NCBI GenBank assembly: GCA_015680685.1
Contig: MNCI01033568.1
Coordinates: 388,384-448,093, forward strand
Direction of reading: 5' to 3'
Source of the DNA: Gnetum montanum
Lineage: Eukaryota; Streptophyta; Gnetopsida; Gnetales; Gnetaceae
DNA length: 59,710 bases
The first letter of the stretch is position 1. Each line of letters opens with the position of its first letter. This document shows, one piece after another, positions 30,693 through 43,444 of this stretch. The notes beneath the pieces are model-generated. The model saw only the letters and a program-made list of their open reading frames with translations. It was not told where the DNA came from and did no database searches. A program made the translations under genes and the position numbers.

Positions 30693-30880
30693 GTTCCACA
30701 AAATTTTGTAATTTTGTAATTTTTGTGTTCTGTACCAATTTTTTTGTATTCAATTCTCCACTGCAGCATGAATGAATTCCCAATCAGTTAATAATCCCAT
30801 ATCTATCCATTATGTAATCAATGGGACTTGTTCTCATTTTGTTTAACTCGAGGACAAGTTTTCATTTAGTCGTGGGCGTA
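30693..30880 (+). promoter_or_regulatory. 3' tail and polypurine tract of element F
   Basis: T-rich tail ending TTAGTCGTGGGCGTA (30866-30880) before TGATGA. One G of the purine run is changed to C. Confidence 0.75.
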
Positions 30881-31714
30881 TGATGAATTGTGATTCATTA
30901 GACCACGATATTGGGTACACGATATCGTGGCCTGGCTAGGGATATCATATACACGATATCACAGTTCCCATGTGAGCCTATAAATACACAATAGGGCACA
31001 CGAGAAAGAGAGAGTTTTTTTAGTAAGTCAGTTTAGTATTAGAGTAGGATCATTTTGTCAGTTTTTCCTCTTAACCCTTTTTCCCCAGTGCATGCCTGTA
31101 ATGTGATGATTGTAATTTTAAGACACCTTTATTCAAGTGTGACATACTTGGACATACACATGACCAAAAATAAAGATCAAGATTACTTCATCATTGCAAC
31201 ATTCACTTAGTTTAATTATTTAATTGTTATTGTTATTTATTGTTTCCATAGTTAATATCTCTTCACCCTAAACTCCTTAAATGCAAAATGAGTATGACTT
31301 AATCACGAGCATTTAAGTGTGACTACTTGGTATCCTAGTAGCACACCTAGGCCATGTGCTTGGTAATCCCAATGGTAGTCATGCACGAGGTCCAAGATGT
31401 GTACGGATGATTAAGGAACGGATGCTCATCGCACTTAGGCTAGCTTAGATTCTCTATCCCTTTTCCCCCTAGCTTAATTAAAGTTATTTTCCATTGCCTT
31501 TAGGAGTAGCACTAGGTTAGAAACTACATCATACACCCCACTTTGGACTAAACCATACGTGATAAAGCAAATACTAGTCAAGGTGGGAAGACAGCGAACT
31601 ACGATTAGTAAGTATCTAGATACCACAACTAGCCCATTTGTGGAGTTTGACCTGATCATGTGTGAAATGCTCGTATTCGTATGGTTGAGTGTAGGGGTAC
31701 CTCGCCACTCATCA
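30881..31714 (+). repeat. 3' LTR of element F
   Basis: 834 bp, starting TGATGAA (one base off the usual TGATGAG) and ending CTCATCA. Short U3 array with CGATATCGTGG and TACACGATATC words (30906-30960), TATAAATA 30979-30986, AATAAA 31169-31174. Paired U5 motif: TTAATCA 31299-31305 with TGATTAA 31408-31414; GAGCA 31307-31311 with TGCTC 31423-31427. Confidence 0.87.
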
Positions 31715-32965
31715 AATGGTAAAAATAACAATAGTGATGCCAATAAAATGGATGTCATGGATGGGGATGAAATGAAAAATTATTGATTGCAAGAAATGTT
31801 TAAGGAGAAGAATTTAACAATTGCACCATAAAGGAATGTTAGTGGGTCCTTCCCAAAGTAGGCTCATGCGATTTATGCCTTGAAAACCCCACAAACCAAA
31901 GAGTTTGTAGGCTCTAGGAATGACATATGGAAACAATGGTTAAAGACTAACCCACAAGAATTTACCAAAGAATAACAATGTATCAACTAGGAGATAGACT
32001 AATCATAAAATCAGCAATGAGGTGGAAAATGGGAAGAAAGATGGAGAGTAGAAAATGGAATGGAATCCCAAGAGCGAGGTTGTGTAAAGTCCCTTGTGTA
32101 TTTTAAGGTTAAGGTAACTGAGTAGAACTCATTCCAAATCCGAACTTAAACCAACCACATTTAGTGACGTTGCATTAATACACTTGGCCAATCCATCTCC
32201 TTGAAGTAACAAGAATGCTTCCCCAAAGAGTCACCACCATTCCAAGGAGAGGGAGATGGAGAAGTAAGAAGCTAGAAAGGGCCTTAGTTAGAGGGAACTA
32301 TCAGGCATGGGTAACATGTCTTTCCAGTGCCATAACTAGTGCTTGTAGCCCAGATTGCTTTATTATGTCTAAGGGGTATGCTTTGAATTCTCACCAATTT
32401 TTTTGTATGAGAAACACACCATGAAAAGACTTATTTGATTTATTCAACTTCCTAATGTTTGGTCATCAGCAGAATGGTAGAGAACCCAAGAAAAGCATCC
32501 AAGTACCCAAGAGAATAGCTAGCACACATGCATCGAATCCCTTTGAAGTCATACCCTTTTCAACCATTAAATCCTTCCTTTGTTTGAAGAATATGAAGCC
32601 ACCAATTTGTTAATAATTTTATTTAGAAAAAGGGACAGTATAGTTCCAAAACCAAGGGAGACCATAGAGTTGAATGGAGGAATGGATGGTGTGGACTCAT
32701 TACCTATTTTATCAAAAGAACCATATCATAGTATCAACATTGAAAATCAAAGGTAAAAATCCAACATTAACAATCAACACCATTATAGTACAATCCACCA
32801 TCATAAGCACTTATTGTATGATGAATGAAAGCAAATCAAACAAAGAAATAGGAAAAAATATGAATGATGTTGTAAAAAATATAAATAAAATTGAAAACAA
32901 ATGTGTAAAACAAAAATGTGTAAAAAAAATTACAAAAAGGAAAAAAAAGGAGCCGAGTAGAATGG
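31715..32965 (-). other. Non-coding spacer of element G
   Basis: Matches the spacer of H at high similarity, including CCAATAAAATGGATGTCATGG (31740-31760) and GTGGGTCCTTCCCAAAGTAGG (31842-31862). A-rich on the plus strand (T-rich in element sense) at 32870-32955. No gene. Confidence 0.7.
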
Positions 32966-34250
32966 TTAGCATTGGTGGCCATCTCCCCCACAACTGAGTT
33001 GGAAGGAGGAGATCTGAAATAATGAGCAAGGTTGTCTACCAACAGAGGTAGTATTGGTACTAGCTATTCTAAGCTCATGGAAAGGTTTGGTTTGTTGGAT
33101 GTTGACCAACAATTTCTTATCTAGGCTCTCAGGTTTGTAAATCATCATGGCCCCTAAAGAAAAAGTTGCATAAATAATATAAGGTACTTCCCATAGCATT
33201 TGAAATTTAGTGTGTTGTGGCACGTGTGTGGGATTCTAGTACAGAACCTTATCTCCTGGTTGATATTTAACTTTTCTAATTTTTAGGTCAGGACATCATT
33301 TATTGAAGGCCTTGTGCAATTCGTTAGATGACAAGGCAGCTGATCAATTCTCATCTAGCAAGTTAAGGATCATTAACCATTCTTTTTGTGCTAGATCAAG
33401 GTCAAGGTTGAGATCACATGCCATAGGTAGTGTACAAAGTTTTGCTTGAATGGGAAGCATTGCTAGTTTCTTGTACACTAACTCATAGGAAGAGTAGCCT
33501 ATAGGGAGTTTCCATATGGAGCGGTATGCCCAAAGAGAATTGTTCAGTTTGGTGCTCCAATCTCTCCTATACTTGCTAATAGTTCTTGTCAATATTTTCG
33601 TAATCTCCCTATTAGTGACCTCAGCTTGACTGTTCTCTTGAGGGTGGTATGGAGTAGTCAGTTTGTGTTCAACCCCTAAGCGTTGCATTAGCTTCCGAAA
33701 AGTTGCACCTATAAAATGTGTGCCATTATAAAAAATAAGTGCACGAGGCATGCCAAACCTATTTACAATTTTTTATTGAACAAATTGTATAACTATAGAT
33801 GATGTATAATCCTTAATAGTATCTACTTTTTCCCATTTTGTAAAGTAGTCAAGAGCAACAACGATGTAAGATTTTCCATTGGACATTGGTGTAATAGGCC
33901 CCATAAAATCAATTCTCCATATGTCGAAGAGTTCTAGAGGTTGAATCCATTGTTGCAAACCCTCCATTCTAGCAGTCATTCCCCCATCATGTTGACAGTG
34001 CTCACAAGATTGGATGAAATGATGAGCATCCCAAAATAATGTAGGCCAATAATATCCTGCAAGTAGGATTTTAATGGCTATTCATCTCCTAGCATAATGA
34101 CCCCCATAAGGACCCTCATGAGCATCTTGAAGAACTCGCAGTTGATTTATATTAGGAATGTACCATCGAACCAAGCCATTAGGACATACTTTATAAAGTT
34201 GCCCGTGATTTCCATAAAATACTTGGCTCCGTAAAGGAACTATTGTTTCT
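32966..34250 (-). pseudogene. pol: Integrase (element G), second catalytic Asp lost
   Basis: Zinc-binding region near 34000-34150, then IDFMGPITPMSNGKSYIVVALDYFTKW (first Asp present; 33773-33979 open), then 33344-33751 with NGTHFIGATF, TTPYHPQENSQAEVTNREI (Glu present) and WAYRS. The second Asp, S-D-N-G in H, is F-Y-N-G here, so the triad is broken. The C-terminus 32966-33223 has MLWEVPYI (degenerate GPY), IYKPESLDKKLLVN and the end QLSCGGDGH. Frameshifts separate the parts. Confidence 0.85.
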
Positions 34251-35660
34251 TTTTAGCATCTAACTCTTGTGGTGTTTGTTGTGTAAGGAGATAGGTGAGA
34301 ATACTACTATACTAGTTTGTTTCCATGGTCAATTGATTAGTTACTACACCTGCAAAGAGGAGTTCATCAAGGAAATGATCAGAAATTGGATATTCATCCT
34401 CTTTTTTGTCCCATTGCAATCGAGATAAATGATCAAAAACTATGTTCTTGGTGCCTTTACAATCAATCATTGTAAGATTGAACTCTTGTAAGACTACAAG
34501 CCATCATATGATGCGAGGGCTCACCGTTGGTTTATTCATTAGGAACCTTATTGCACTATGATTCATGTGCATGAATACCTTATAGCCCAAGACATAGTGT
34601 CTAAAGTTTTCTAGTGCAAACACTACAACCATTAATTCTTTCTCTATTGTGGTGTAGTTAAGTTGTGCACCAGCAATACTCCTACTTGCACAGTGGATGT
34701 AATAAGGACATTTTTGGTCATCTAACTGTGTAAGTATGTTTCCTAAAGCATAGTTGGATGTGTTAGTCATTATGTGGAATGGTTTGAACCAGTTAGGAGC
34801 TTGTAAAATGGGTTTTTCTATGAGCTTCTGTTTTAATGTTTGGAAAGTTAGTTCACATTCCCCAGTCCATTCAAAAGGTACGTCCTTTTTCGTTAGTTCA
34901 ACCAATGGTTTTGCAACGTTTGAAAAGTTCTCAATAAATCTTATGTAGTAGCTAGTGTGTCCAAGGAATGACCAGATATATTTTATAGTTTTACGTTGCC
35001 AAGTGATTCCTTGGATAACTTTGATCTTTTTGGGGTCTACCTCTATCCCTGTTTGCAAAATCTTATGCCCTAACATGATGCCTTCTTGGACCATTAAATG
35101 TCTTTTTTTCTAGTTGAGCCTTAAATTGGTTTCTACACATTACTTTGGTACTTTCTCTAACCGGTCCAAGGCTTGATTAAAGTTCACTTTGTAAGTGGAG
35201 AAGTCATCCATGAAGACTTCCAAACCATTTCCTATCTACTGTTGGAATACGCTTAGAACTAATCGTTGAAACATTGTAGTGGCATTGCACAAGCCAAACG
35301 ACAATTTTTTGTATGCAGATGTTCCCTAAAGACTAGTGAACATAGGCTTGGCTTGGTCTTCTGGGGCTATTTGTATTTGGTTGTACCCACTGTACCCATC
35401 TAGAAAACTATAGTAGCGATGCCTTGCAATGGTGTCAAAGACTTGGTCAGCTAATGGCAATGGAAAGTGGTCTTTGAATGTTGCCATATTTAGTAACCTA
35501 AAATCTATGCACACCCTCCATTTACCTCCCTTTTTGGGCACAATAACTAAGAAACTAACCCATTCACTATTAGCAATGGGATATATGAACCCAACTTTTA
35601 GAAGCTATTCAATTTATTCCTTAACCACTTGCTTAAGCTTTGGGTTCAATCGCCTCTGCG
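34251..35660 (-). pseudogene. pol: Reverse transcriptase and RNase H (element G)
   Basis: RT: KKGGKWRVCIDFRLLNMATF, KDHFPLPLADQVFDTI and FLDGYSGYNQIQIAPEDQ (35326-35541 open), then the catalytic F-M-D-D at 35203-35214, intact. From 35094 to 34504 one open frame of 196 codons continues with QEGIMLGHKI, GIEVDPKKI, FLGHTSYYIRF, then the RNase H start (MTNTSNYALG; the usual first Asp in TDAS is Asn here) and TIEKELMVVVFALENFRHYVLG. This is the longest surviving pol frame in the window. Strong Athila/Tat signature. Confidence 0.88.
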
Positions 35661-36580
35661 ATTTTCATCGAGGCTTCATGGAGGGGTTGGTGTAAATTCT
35701 ATGTTGGCATATCCTAGGATCTATTTTAGTTAATTTGGAATATGACCAAGTGAAGGATTTTAACCATTTGTTTATCACCTTCAGTAGTCTCTCTTTTTGT
35801 TGAGGAGTGAGCTTCGTGTTAATAATTACTGGTCTTCCATTCTTGAGAAACGTGTACTCCATACCGATGGGAAATGGTTTTAACTCAAGGGGCTCTTGCT
35901 TAAAGTTATCATGGATTTCCAACTTCCCCCAGTTGATATTTTCAATGTTAAGACTTGGAAGTTAGAGATGGACTTGCTCTAATGTGTCTATGCTATCGAT
36001 GTAAGTGCAAGTCAAACCCTCAATTGGTTCCATACATATAGTTGAATTGCTCTCTTGATCAGCTGTAAGCCATTGGGTGCCCTCTTGTCTTGTGGCTACT
36101 ACATACAGGCATCTTTGTATATTAGTCACTTGTGCACACTAATTGCATGTAGGCAATGTTAAACGTTGTACAAACCATGGCTTCTATACAAAATTACACC
36201 CTATGTCACTATATGTGGTGCATGGAAATTTCTTCTTCTTGATCTTCTCAAATGTATTTTCTTTTGATATTTCTAGGGAAAGATCGTATATTCCTAGATG
36301 CACATCAATTGTACTTAGCCATGCTCTTCCCATTATGATTGGAAAGTCCCCCTTACCATTGTTCACTTGAAACACTAGGAAGTTAGTTGGATACGACCAC
36401 CCACAAATAGTGGTGACAATGTCCTCTACTAGCCCTAATGGGACAATGATGGATTGGTCAGCCAACTCTAAATGAATGTTACTCTTTTTTAGTGGAGGAA
36501 GGTTTCAGGCTTTGTACATTTCTTGAGAAATTAAGTTGATCCCAAAAATTGAATCCAAAAGAGCTTTGCACAACTCATTG
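35661..36580 (-). pseudogene. pol: Protease and pre-RT linker (element G)
   Basis: Open frames 36184-36465 and 35665-35922. The protease active site reads ALLDSIFGINLIS (36531-36566): the D-S-G motif has an inserted or changed residue (D-S-I-F-G). The second half has SIIVPLGLVEDIVTTI and FPIIMGRAWLSTIDVHLGIYDLSLE. The linker matches A. Gag sequence joins directly upstream because of a deletion. Confidence 0.78.
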
Positions 36581-38460
36581 TAGATGTGAGATTGCAGAGT
36601 AACATCCTTTAGGATAGTCATATTGGCATATCTTGCATCCACTATCAGTGTCTGTATCCAAATCCACAACCTCTTTGATGATGGAAACTTTGCCCTTACT
36701 CTTGTTACGTGCATGTTTAGTTTCTCTCTTTTTATTTTTTTCTCAATTACTACCTTGCTCTCTAGACTATACTATTTTGAGAATGGTTTGAAATCTATTA
36801 TCTAGGGAGTCCCACATTTGGTCTACCTTTGCCAATACTTCAGATGCCAACTTTTGAATAGGTAAAGTTTTCCTATTCACCATCTCTTTGAGTGGTGACT
36901 CTTTTTCATCCTCACAAAATCTTACTCCCTTCTTTTGGAGGGAAGGATCTCTGTTATATTCCTCTGCACTTTCTCTTTTCTGTAACTCACATTCCTCTTT
37001 AGCAACTTGCTCAAATAATCTTTGTACTTGATGGATCCTAAGCTTGGATAGTCTTCCTTGGGCATAAGTCCCAAGGGTTCTTCACATTTCATGCCTATGC
37101 CCATCTACGAGATGGCATAGTTGATCCCTCTGCGAATAACCATGGCCTGGACAACGATGTAATAGTGCATGATATCGGCCCATGGTAGCTTCCAAGGGTT
37201 CGTGTCCTTCTTGTTTCTAGCCTTGTATTTGTTTTCATAGGTTGGACACTTGGGAGTGCATTTGGTACTTATCGTTGAACAATTCTAACATGGTACTCCA
37301 CCTATGAATGGATTCCAATTCTAAGGATAGGTACTAGCTTTCCACTTCTTTGATTAGCATCCGTGGAAACAACTTTAATTTTTTCCATTCATTTTCTATG
37401 TTTTGTAAGGCACATGCATCATGAAATACTTGTAGATGATTTTAAGGATCAACGTTGTATCCCCCTTCAAATCATGGGATATTGTTCATGTCTAATCTCT
37501 TGATCCTACTATCCTTTTGATGCCTTGTTGGGATCCTAATAGCCTCAATTATGTCTAACATACTTCGAGTAGTGAGTAGGGGTTCATCGTGATCGTCTCG
37601 TCTGTGGTGTCTATGATGCCCATGTTTTTCCCTACTCTCCCTTCTTTCACAGTGTATTTCTCTAGAGTGCCCTCATCCCCTTTTTCAACTATTTTGTCTA
37701 TGACTCCCATTTCGCCTACCCTTATCCTCATGGTCTTTTTCTTTGTGACTGCGTCCAGATCCTGAAGGAGAGGATGAAGGTGAGGAAGAAGGAGGACCAT
37801 CATCATGTTGGTGCCTACTTCCTTCTCTTCGATGGTTGCGACCTTGATCGTGGTTATGATCAGAATGTCCATCTTTGTCATGTGTTTGTGTTCCTTTTTT
37901 AGATCCTTTATGTTTGTCGGTACCAGAATCTGGGTTATGGATAGTTGAGTAAAGATTTTGATACACAACCCCTTGACCAAAGTCAATGGGAGGAACATCA
38001 TTGTATGGGCGACTGCCTAAGGCAGGTTCACCACCCTCATTTTTGCTTAGAACATGTGGGACATTTTGTGAAAACTTTCCCTTCATGGATTCATGACCTC
38101 TCTCCTATTGTAAATCCCTTTGACATTGTACCTCCATGGGTCGATACTCTCTTGAGTCATGATCATGCACAATGTACTCTACCTGTAAGTGCTACATCCC
38201 AATTCATGTGAGATCACGAAGAAGCATGCCTGAGACTGAGCGATCAGGAGGTAACACTATGTTACCTTCTAAATCTCGCTAATGCAGTTGTTCATCCTGG
38301 TGAAGGATAAAGGTAAAGTTTGGTATATATACTCATCAGGATGAACATATACCACACGAAACTATTGAGGGATTAGCAGATTATTATGTGTACTATGCCT
38401 CTTATTATTCCCTATATCAGACCTAGGCAGTGAAACACTTTTGTATGAAGAAGGAGACAT
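36581..38460 (-). pseudogene. gag: Gag with long N-terminal extension (element G), C-terminal tail deleted
   Basis: Start MSPSSYKSVSLPR at 38460, as in H (MSPSLYESTSSPR). Then a region matching the H block YIYPDEYIPEFTF, then a highly charged H/K/D/R/S-rich segment with SSSPSSSPSGSG (37685-38086 open), and a capsid-like part (37560-37000) with LGTYAQ-type sequence. The Pro-rich C-terminal tail present in H and B (about 750 bp) is missing, so LQSHIYNE runs straight into the protease at about 36580. The overlapping frame 37555-38001 (M/T/I/K-rich) is a shadow. Confidence 0.75.
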
Positions 38461-38587
38461 GCTTGTCTATTCAGTGTGCAATTTATTATATATTATTATT
38501 ATTATTTTTCTTGTAACCAACCCTAAGGGTTCATTCCAATGATGAGAAATATTTCCTAAGTTCTAATTAGCGCACAAACAACAAAGT

Positions 38588-38604
38588 CCCTAGCAATGGC
38601 GCCA
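38588..38604 (-). promoter_or_regulatory. Primer-binding site of element G
   Basis: Minus strand TGGCGCCATTGCTAGGG, one base inside the LTR end. Same tRNA-Asp type as D with small changes. Confidence 0.8.
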
Positions 38605-38605
38605 A

Positions 38606-39414
38606 TGATGAGCGGCGAGGTATCCCTACGCTCAACCATACGAATATGAGCATACACACACTATCCGGTCAAATTTCAAGGACTAAGTGCTTACACGCTT
38701 TTGTGGAACAAGGACGGGTTAGTCAATCATTGTCTTCCCAAACTTACTTGTATAGCATGATTCTATGGTTAAGTAAACTTGAGGTACATGATTTTTATAG
38801 CTTTTAAGTTTTTATGTCCTAGTGCTACAAAGGGAGAAGAGAGATAACTAAGTAACTAATTTTAATTTAACTATTTAACTATGCTTTAACTAGTCCTAAC
38901 ACCAACATCCATTTTCACTTGCCGTACACATCCTGAACCAGTGCAACACTACTGGGATTACCAAACGCTAATCATTATTAGGTTACCAAGTGTTAAATGC
39001 ATGCTCGAAGTGATTGTACTAAGTGTGCTTACTTAGGAGAGTTGTAGGGTGTGAGAGAGAACATTAATTAATTAACGAAAGCATTTAGTAACAGTAATTA
39101 ACATTAATTAATCTATTCTGAATGCTGCAAGGTTTATCACAAAGTTCGTCTTTATTGCCGTACACAAGGTGTGCTCAGGTACACAATGCTTGAATAAAGA
39201 TCCATTCACTTTATGACTCCTACTGAGGGTACTCAGAAATAATTCTATCTCTGAGAAGGAAAAAAGGCAAGAGTTTGGGTAAGGGACTAAGACTAACTAT
39301 GCAAAGCAAGTGTGCCCACCTCTTATTTATAGGCAGCAAGGCAAGCCTCGATATCACATACACAATATTGCTTGGAAGGCCCCGATATCATGTACCCGAT
39401 ATCATGGCTCATCA
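38606..39414 (-). repeat. 5' LTR of element G
   Basis: 809 bp; in element sense it starts TGATGAG (39414-39408) and ends CTCATCA (38612-38606). Short GATATC array (39350-39405), TATAAATA 39324-39331 (minus), AATAAA 39151-39156 (minus). Paired U5 motif: TCACTT (39013-39008) with AAGTGA (38920-38915). Confidence 0.88.
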
Positions 39415-42400
39415 ATAATTAATTAAAATTTTATCTATTAAAATTGGAGTTTTGTGTAGCCACAAAAGCAACTTGTCTAAAAATTCTACTAACTCAAAAG
39501 ATAGTAGTAAATTAGATAAAAATTATTAATTAGGAGGGTAAATATAGTAGAACAATATAGCATAGCAAAATTTTATAATACTTGCATATATAATTAATTA
39601 AATTTTTTTGTTGAAATTGGATTTGTGCACAACCATAAAAAAGTAGGTGTTTAAAAATTCTACTAGTTACATCATAAATTAGTCTATAAAATAACAATCT
39701 TAATGATTATTATTTCACCTCAATCGGACCTCTAGAAATAAAGTTATTCATGTTTAAAGTTTACCAAATTAAATATTAAAATATTAATATAAAATAAATA
39801 ATATTAATATTTCTTGAATGTCTAGTGTGCGTCAAAACAAAAAATGTTCCTTGCAATCTCACGGTCTTAATGGCACATATGACAAATTTATATCTATCAT
39901 ATTTTATTATTTATTAACAAAAAATAGGTACATGGCTCAAATATCCAAAAGGTGTACAAGGTTTCTATTTTACAAAAATACAAAATATTCAAAAATTATT
40001 ATTGAAGTTTAAAATATCCATGTTGTATAGAATTGATCCATCTTTTGTCTTATGTTCCTCTTTTTGTGTATCCATGGCTACTTTGGGCACTTTACATTGA
40101 AATGCAGGAGTAGTGAGAGCCCCTCAAATAAGAAAGTTTATTATATTTCCCTCTACATGGAGCATAAAGATTCTAGGCCAAAAATCTTAGGATATGGGCT
40201 AGGTAAAGGTTTCCAATAAAATATTCAAAAATGTTTCAAGTTTAAAAATGTCACAATTTTTTTTAAAATTCAAAAGAGATTCAAAAATCTAAAAGAAAGT
40301 ATATTTATTTAGGCATCTCCAGGCTAGGTCTTCGTTTCCCTCACGGCTAACAAGAATCATTAGGTCTTGGGATAATCTCATTACTATCATTGGATTATCT
40401 TGTAAATTATTTTAATGTTCAAAAATATCAAAAATTGTCCAATAAAAATCCAAAGATTGCATATTTTAACTAGACATCTCCAAAGGTTAGGTCTTGGTTA
40501 CCCTCACTACTAAAGGGACTCATCGACAGTTTTTGGAATAGTCTCATTACTATCATCGAATTAACTAGTGACCCCAAACAATTCACTCATGGCCAAGTCT
40601 TGTAGTATCCTCTCTACTAATATTATCAATGACCAAGGCACATGTATCATTGGAAGGATAGGTCTTGACTATGCCTCAGTGCAACTCCACTAGACTCAAC
40701 TACTTAGTGCCATGGTCTTGGCTAAATCCATAGCCGAACATGAACTTATGAATCAACTATTGCATGCAAACGAGGAAATCTAAAAGATTTGTGGCTCCTA
40801 CTACCAATTGAACACAAATGGTCATGTAGATATTCTTATTTTATTTCAAAAATTCCAAAAGAATTCCAAAATGGCCAAAATCCATAAAAGCTCAAATTTC
40901 ACAAAATTCTTGCCTAAAAAATATTATTATTTTATTCCAAAATCCAAATGATTTCCAAAATAGCCAACCCTAAACCAAAACTCTACAAAATGATTTTCAA
41001 AATAGCCAAATCTATGGTAGCCAAGAATTCCAAAAAATCATGTTTATGTCATGGGCACTACCAAAATATTCATAAAATATCCAAAGGACAAGTTGGGCAA
41101 GATTCCCACAATTCCAAAAATTCACCAAAAGATTAAAAAATAAAAGGTCAAATAGAATCAAAATATCAAAAACAAGTCTTAAATGACAAACATCCAATAG
41201 AATCTTGCCATAATAATCAAAATTGTAGAAGAAGAATAGAAAGTAGAGAGTAGTAGTAGAAAATTTACAACAAAATAGGGTAGCTACATAAAATAATCTC
41301 TCTGACTTGTGTTGGTAGAGCTCATAGAATTCTTTTAGTGCTTTCCATTTTCTACCTAACACTCTCAATTTTTCTTTGCCTTACTTAACTTATCACACTT
41401 GAAACAAACTATGATGTGTTGTATCTAAGTGCTAAACCTATTTAATAGGGGAATAACAAAAGAAATCGGGCTCAAATCGACTTCAAATGGAGAGGAAAGG
41501 GTAAAAAAATCTCTTTAGAAAAATAGGATGAGACATTGTTTTGCAAAACAATGGTTGGAAGAAAACAAATGGCAAAAATAACTGACAAAAAACCAAGGGC
41601 GAGGAAAAAGTGTAGACATGGTGGTGGAAAAAAGAATATAACATATATGTATATGTTATATTATATATACATTTTATATAAAATGTATTTTTCCTCATCT
41701 TTTTTTGTCACATGAATGTGCTTTGACTTTTCAATTTAATTTTTTAAAAAATTTGATTTTAGATTTTCTTTTTATAATTTCTAATCTTTTCATATATATA
41801 TTTACTAAATCCATTTCTTAATTTTTCTCTCTACACACTCAAACATATCCTAGCAAAATCAAATTTCAGTTTGAACTTATGGAATCCTTACCAAGTGCTC
41901 TACCAAATTATATGCTGAAATCTCATCTAAGATTCACTTATCATAGTCGCCTAGTTCAAATGTTGAAACTTTTACAATATTTTAGCAAACTAGAAAATGT
42001 GATCTCTTGAAAATTGTAACTCTAATTCTAGTGAATCAAGGGTCAAAATCTAGGTTTTCGAACATCCCAAACACATTGGTAAGGTTAGATTTTAAGTAGG
42101 ACATCATCCTAAGGTACTTTCTTAACATAGTTGATTTATGCAATATTTAATTATAATTAAAAATCAATTTCAAATCTTAGTTTAATGAATTAAAAATGAA
42201 CTCCAAATCCTAGTTTAATGTCAAAAAGTATTAAGAAACATGATTTGGGTTGGGTGAGGGTTTAGAATTGCTTCATGAATAAAGTATTATATAATCACGT
42301 GCATAATAAAATATTAAAATGTATAATTGAATGTGCATAATAAAGATTGGATATAAATAGCTAAATGTGCATAAAGAATAAAATATACATAATTAAATAC

Positions 42401-43444
42401 TTGTAAAGGCATGGTAACCAAAAAATAGAAAAACTTCTAGAGGTAATTGGATTTCAACATTTAATCATGAAATATTTAGAAGATCCATGACTGAGCTTAA
42501 ATCGTGATGAAATAAAGGATACAAAATTTTAACAAATTGCCCTAGCAAGTAAATTGCACTCATTTATGTAGGAAACTAACAACAACTACAATAATAACAT
42601 TAAGAATAACAAGAAGCTAATCTATTGAAATGCATCTAACAACATTAAAGAATTAATCACATGCATTAAATTAAATTTATGCAAATTTCTAGGTTGTGAC
42701 ACATCATATTTGAGACATCATTATATTCATTTATAATTCTTCTAAGGTATCATATTGGCTATATATCTAGGACTTTTAAAACCACCCCACCTCCTTACCT
42801 AAAGAATAAAAAGGAAAAGAAAAAAAAAAGAAAAAAGAAAGAGTACTCCTTGACATGATATTTTTTAAGTAATTTCTATTTTAAACGGTTTTATGAGTAT
42901 CTCAAAAATCTTCCAAAAGAATACTCCTTATGACATGACATTTTAAAGCAATTTAAGTTTCTAAAGGTTTTATGAGTATCTCAATATTCCTCCAAATAAA
43001 TATTTATATGATTTGATTACTTATTAGAATGCTAGGGGTGTTAGATCCTAAATAATGAATAATAAATAATAAGAATCAAAATACATCATATAATCAACAT
43101 AGAAGTAAGCTCCCTTATAGGTTTCCACTTACTAAATGGTTTTTTATAAAGAGAGAGAAATTTTTTTTCTAAAGAAACATGAATGATAGAATAAAAAAAA
43201 GAACCAAATTGTAAAATAAGTTAATGGATTTACTAACTTAAGCCCACAAAATAAAAAGGAATTAATACTATAGGAAATGAATTAATTGTTGAATGTTCAC
43301 TTGAAGTTTTCCTACTAGTTGTAACTAAAAAGCAACATAATTGATAATTTGATATTTTACTCCTAAAGAGAGATCATAGCCATGCTCTTGTTGCTGGAAA
43401 TAATTACATAATCAAGCTTCCAAATAGAATAGAGAATATACAAC
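39415..43444. other. AT-rich sequence without recognisable gene
   Basis: About 4 kb with no coding signal above chance on either strand. It includes CCAAAA-rich text (40830-41130), a purine run (about 42806-42845) and many short A/T runs. It continues at 53704 on the other side of H, so it was the target of H. It may be an old, unrecognisable element or intergenic DNA. Confidence 0.6.

Larger units (their letters stand above)
29481..31714 (+). mobile_element. Element F: 3' part of a D-like gag-ORF2 element
   Basis: C-terminal half of ORF2, tail, polypurine tract and 3' LTR, in the same order as D. Everything upstream is missing. The LTR ends exactly at 31714, where spacer sequence of the opposite-strand element G begins, so F was inserted into G. 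The other side of G and the left half of F were later lost. AATGG (31715-31719) would be the right target duplication. Confidence 0.8.
31715..39414 (-). mobile_element. Element G: Athila-like gag-pol element with 5' LTR, 3' end lost
   Basis: On the minus strand: LTR (39414-38606), primer site, gag, protease, RT, RNase H, integrase and spacer, cut at 31715 by element F. No ORF2 was seen in the remaining spacer. Gag and protease are fused by a deletion near 36580. The outer flank is ATAAT (39415-39419); the partner target duplication is not in the window. Confidence 0.85.

Noticed and set aside
37555-38001. 148-codon M/T/I/K/V-rich open frame in element G (and 51654-52151 in H)
   Set aside because: Overlaps the charged segment of gag in another frame; the gag frame is supported by both copies.
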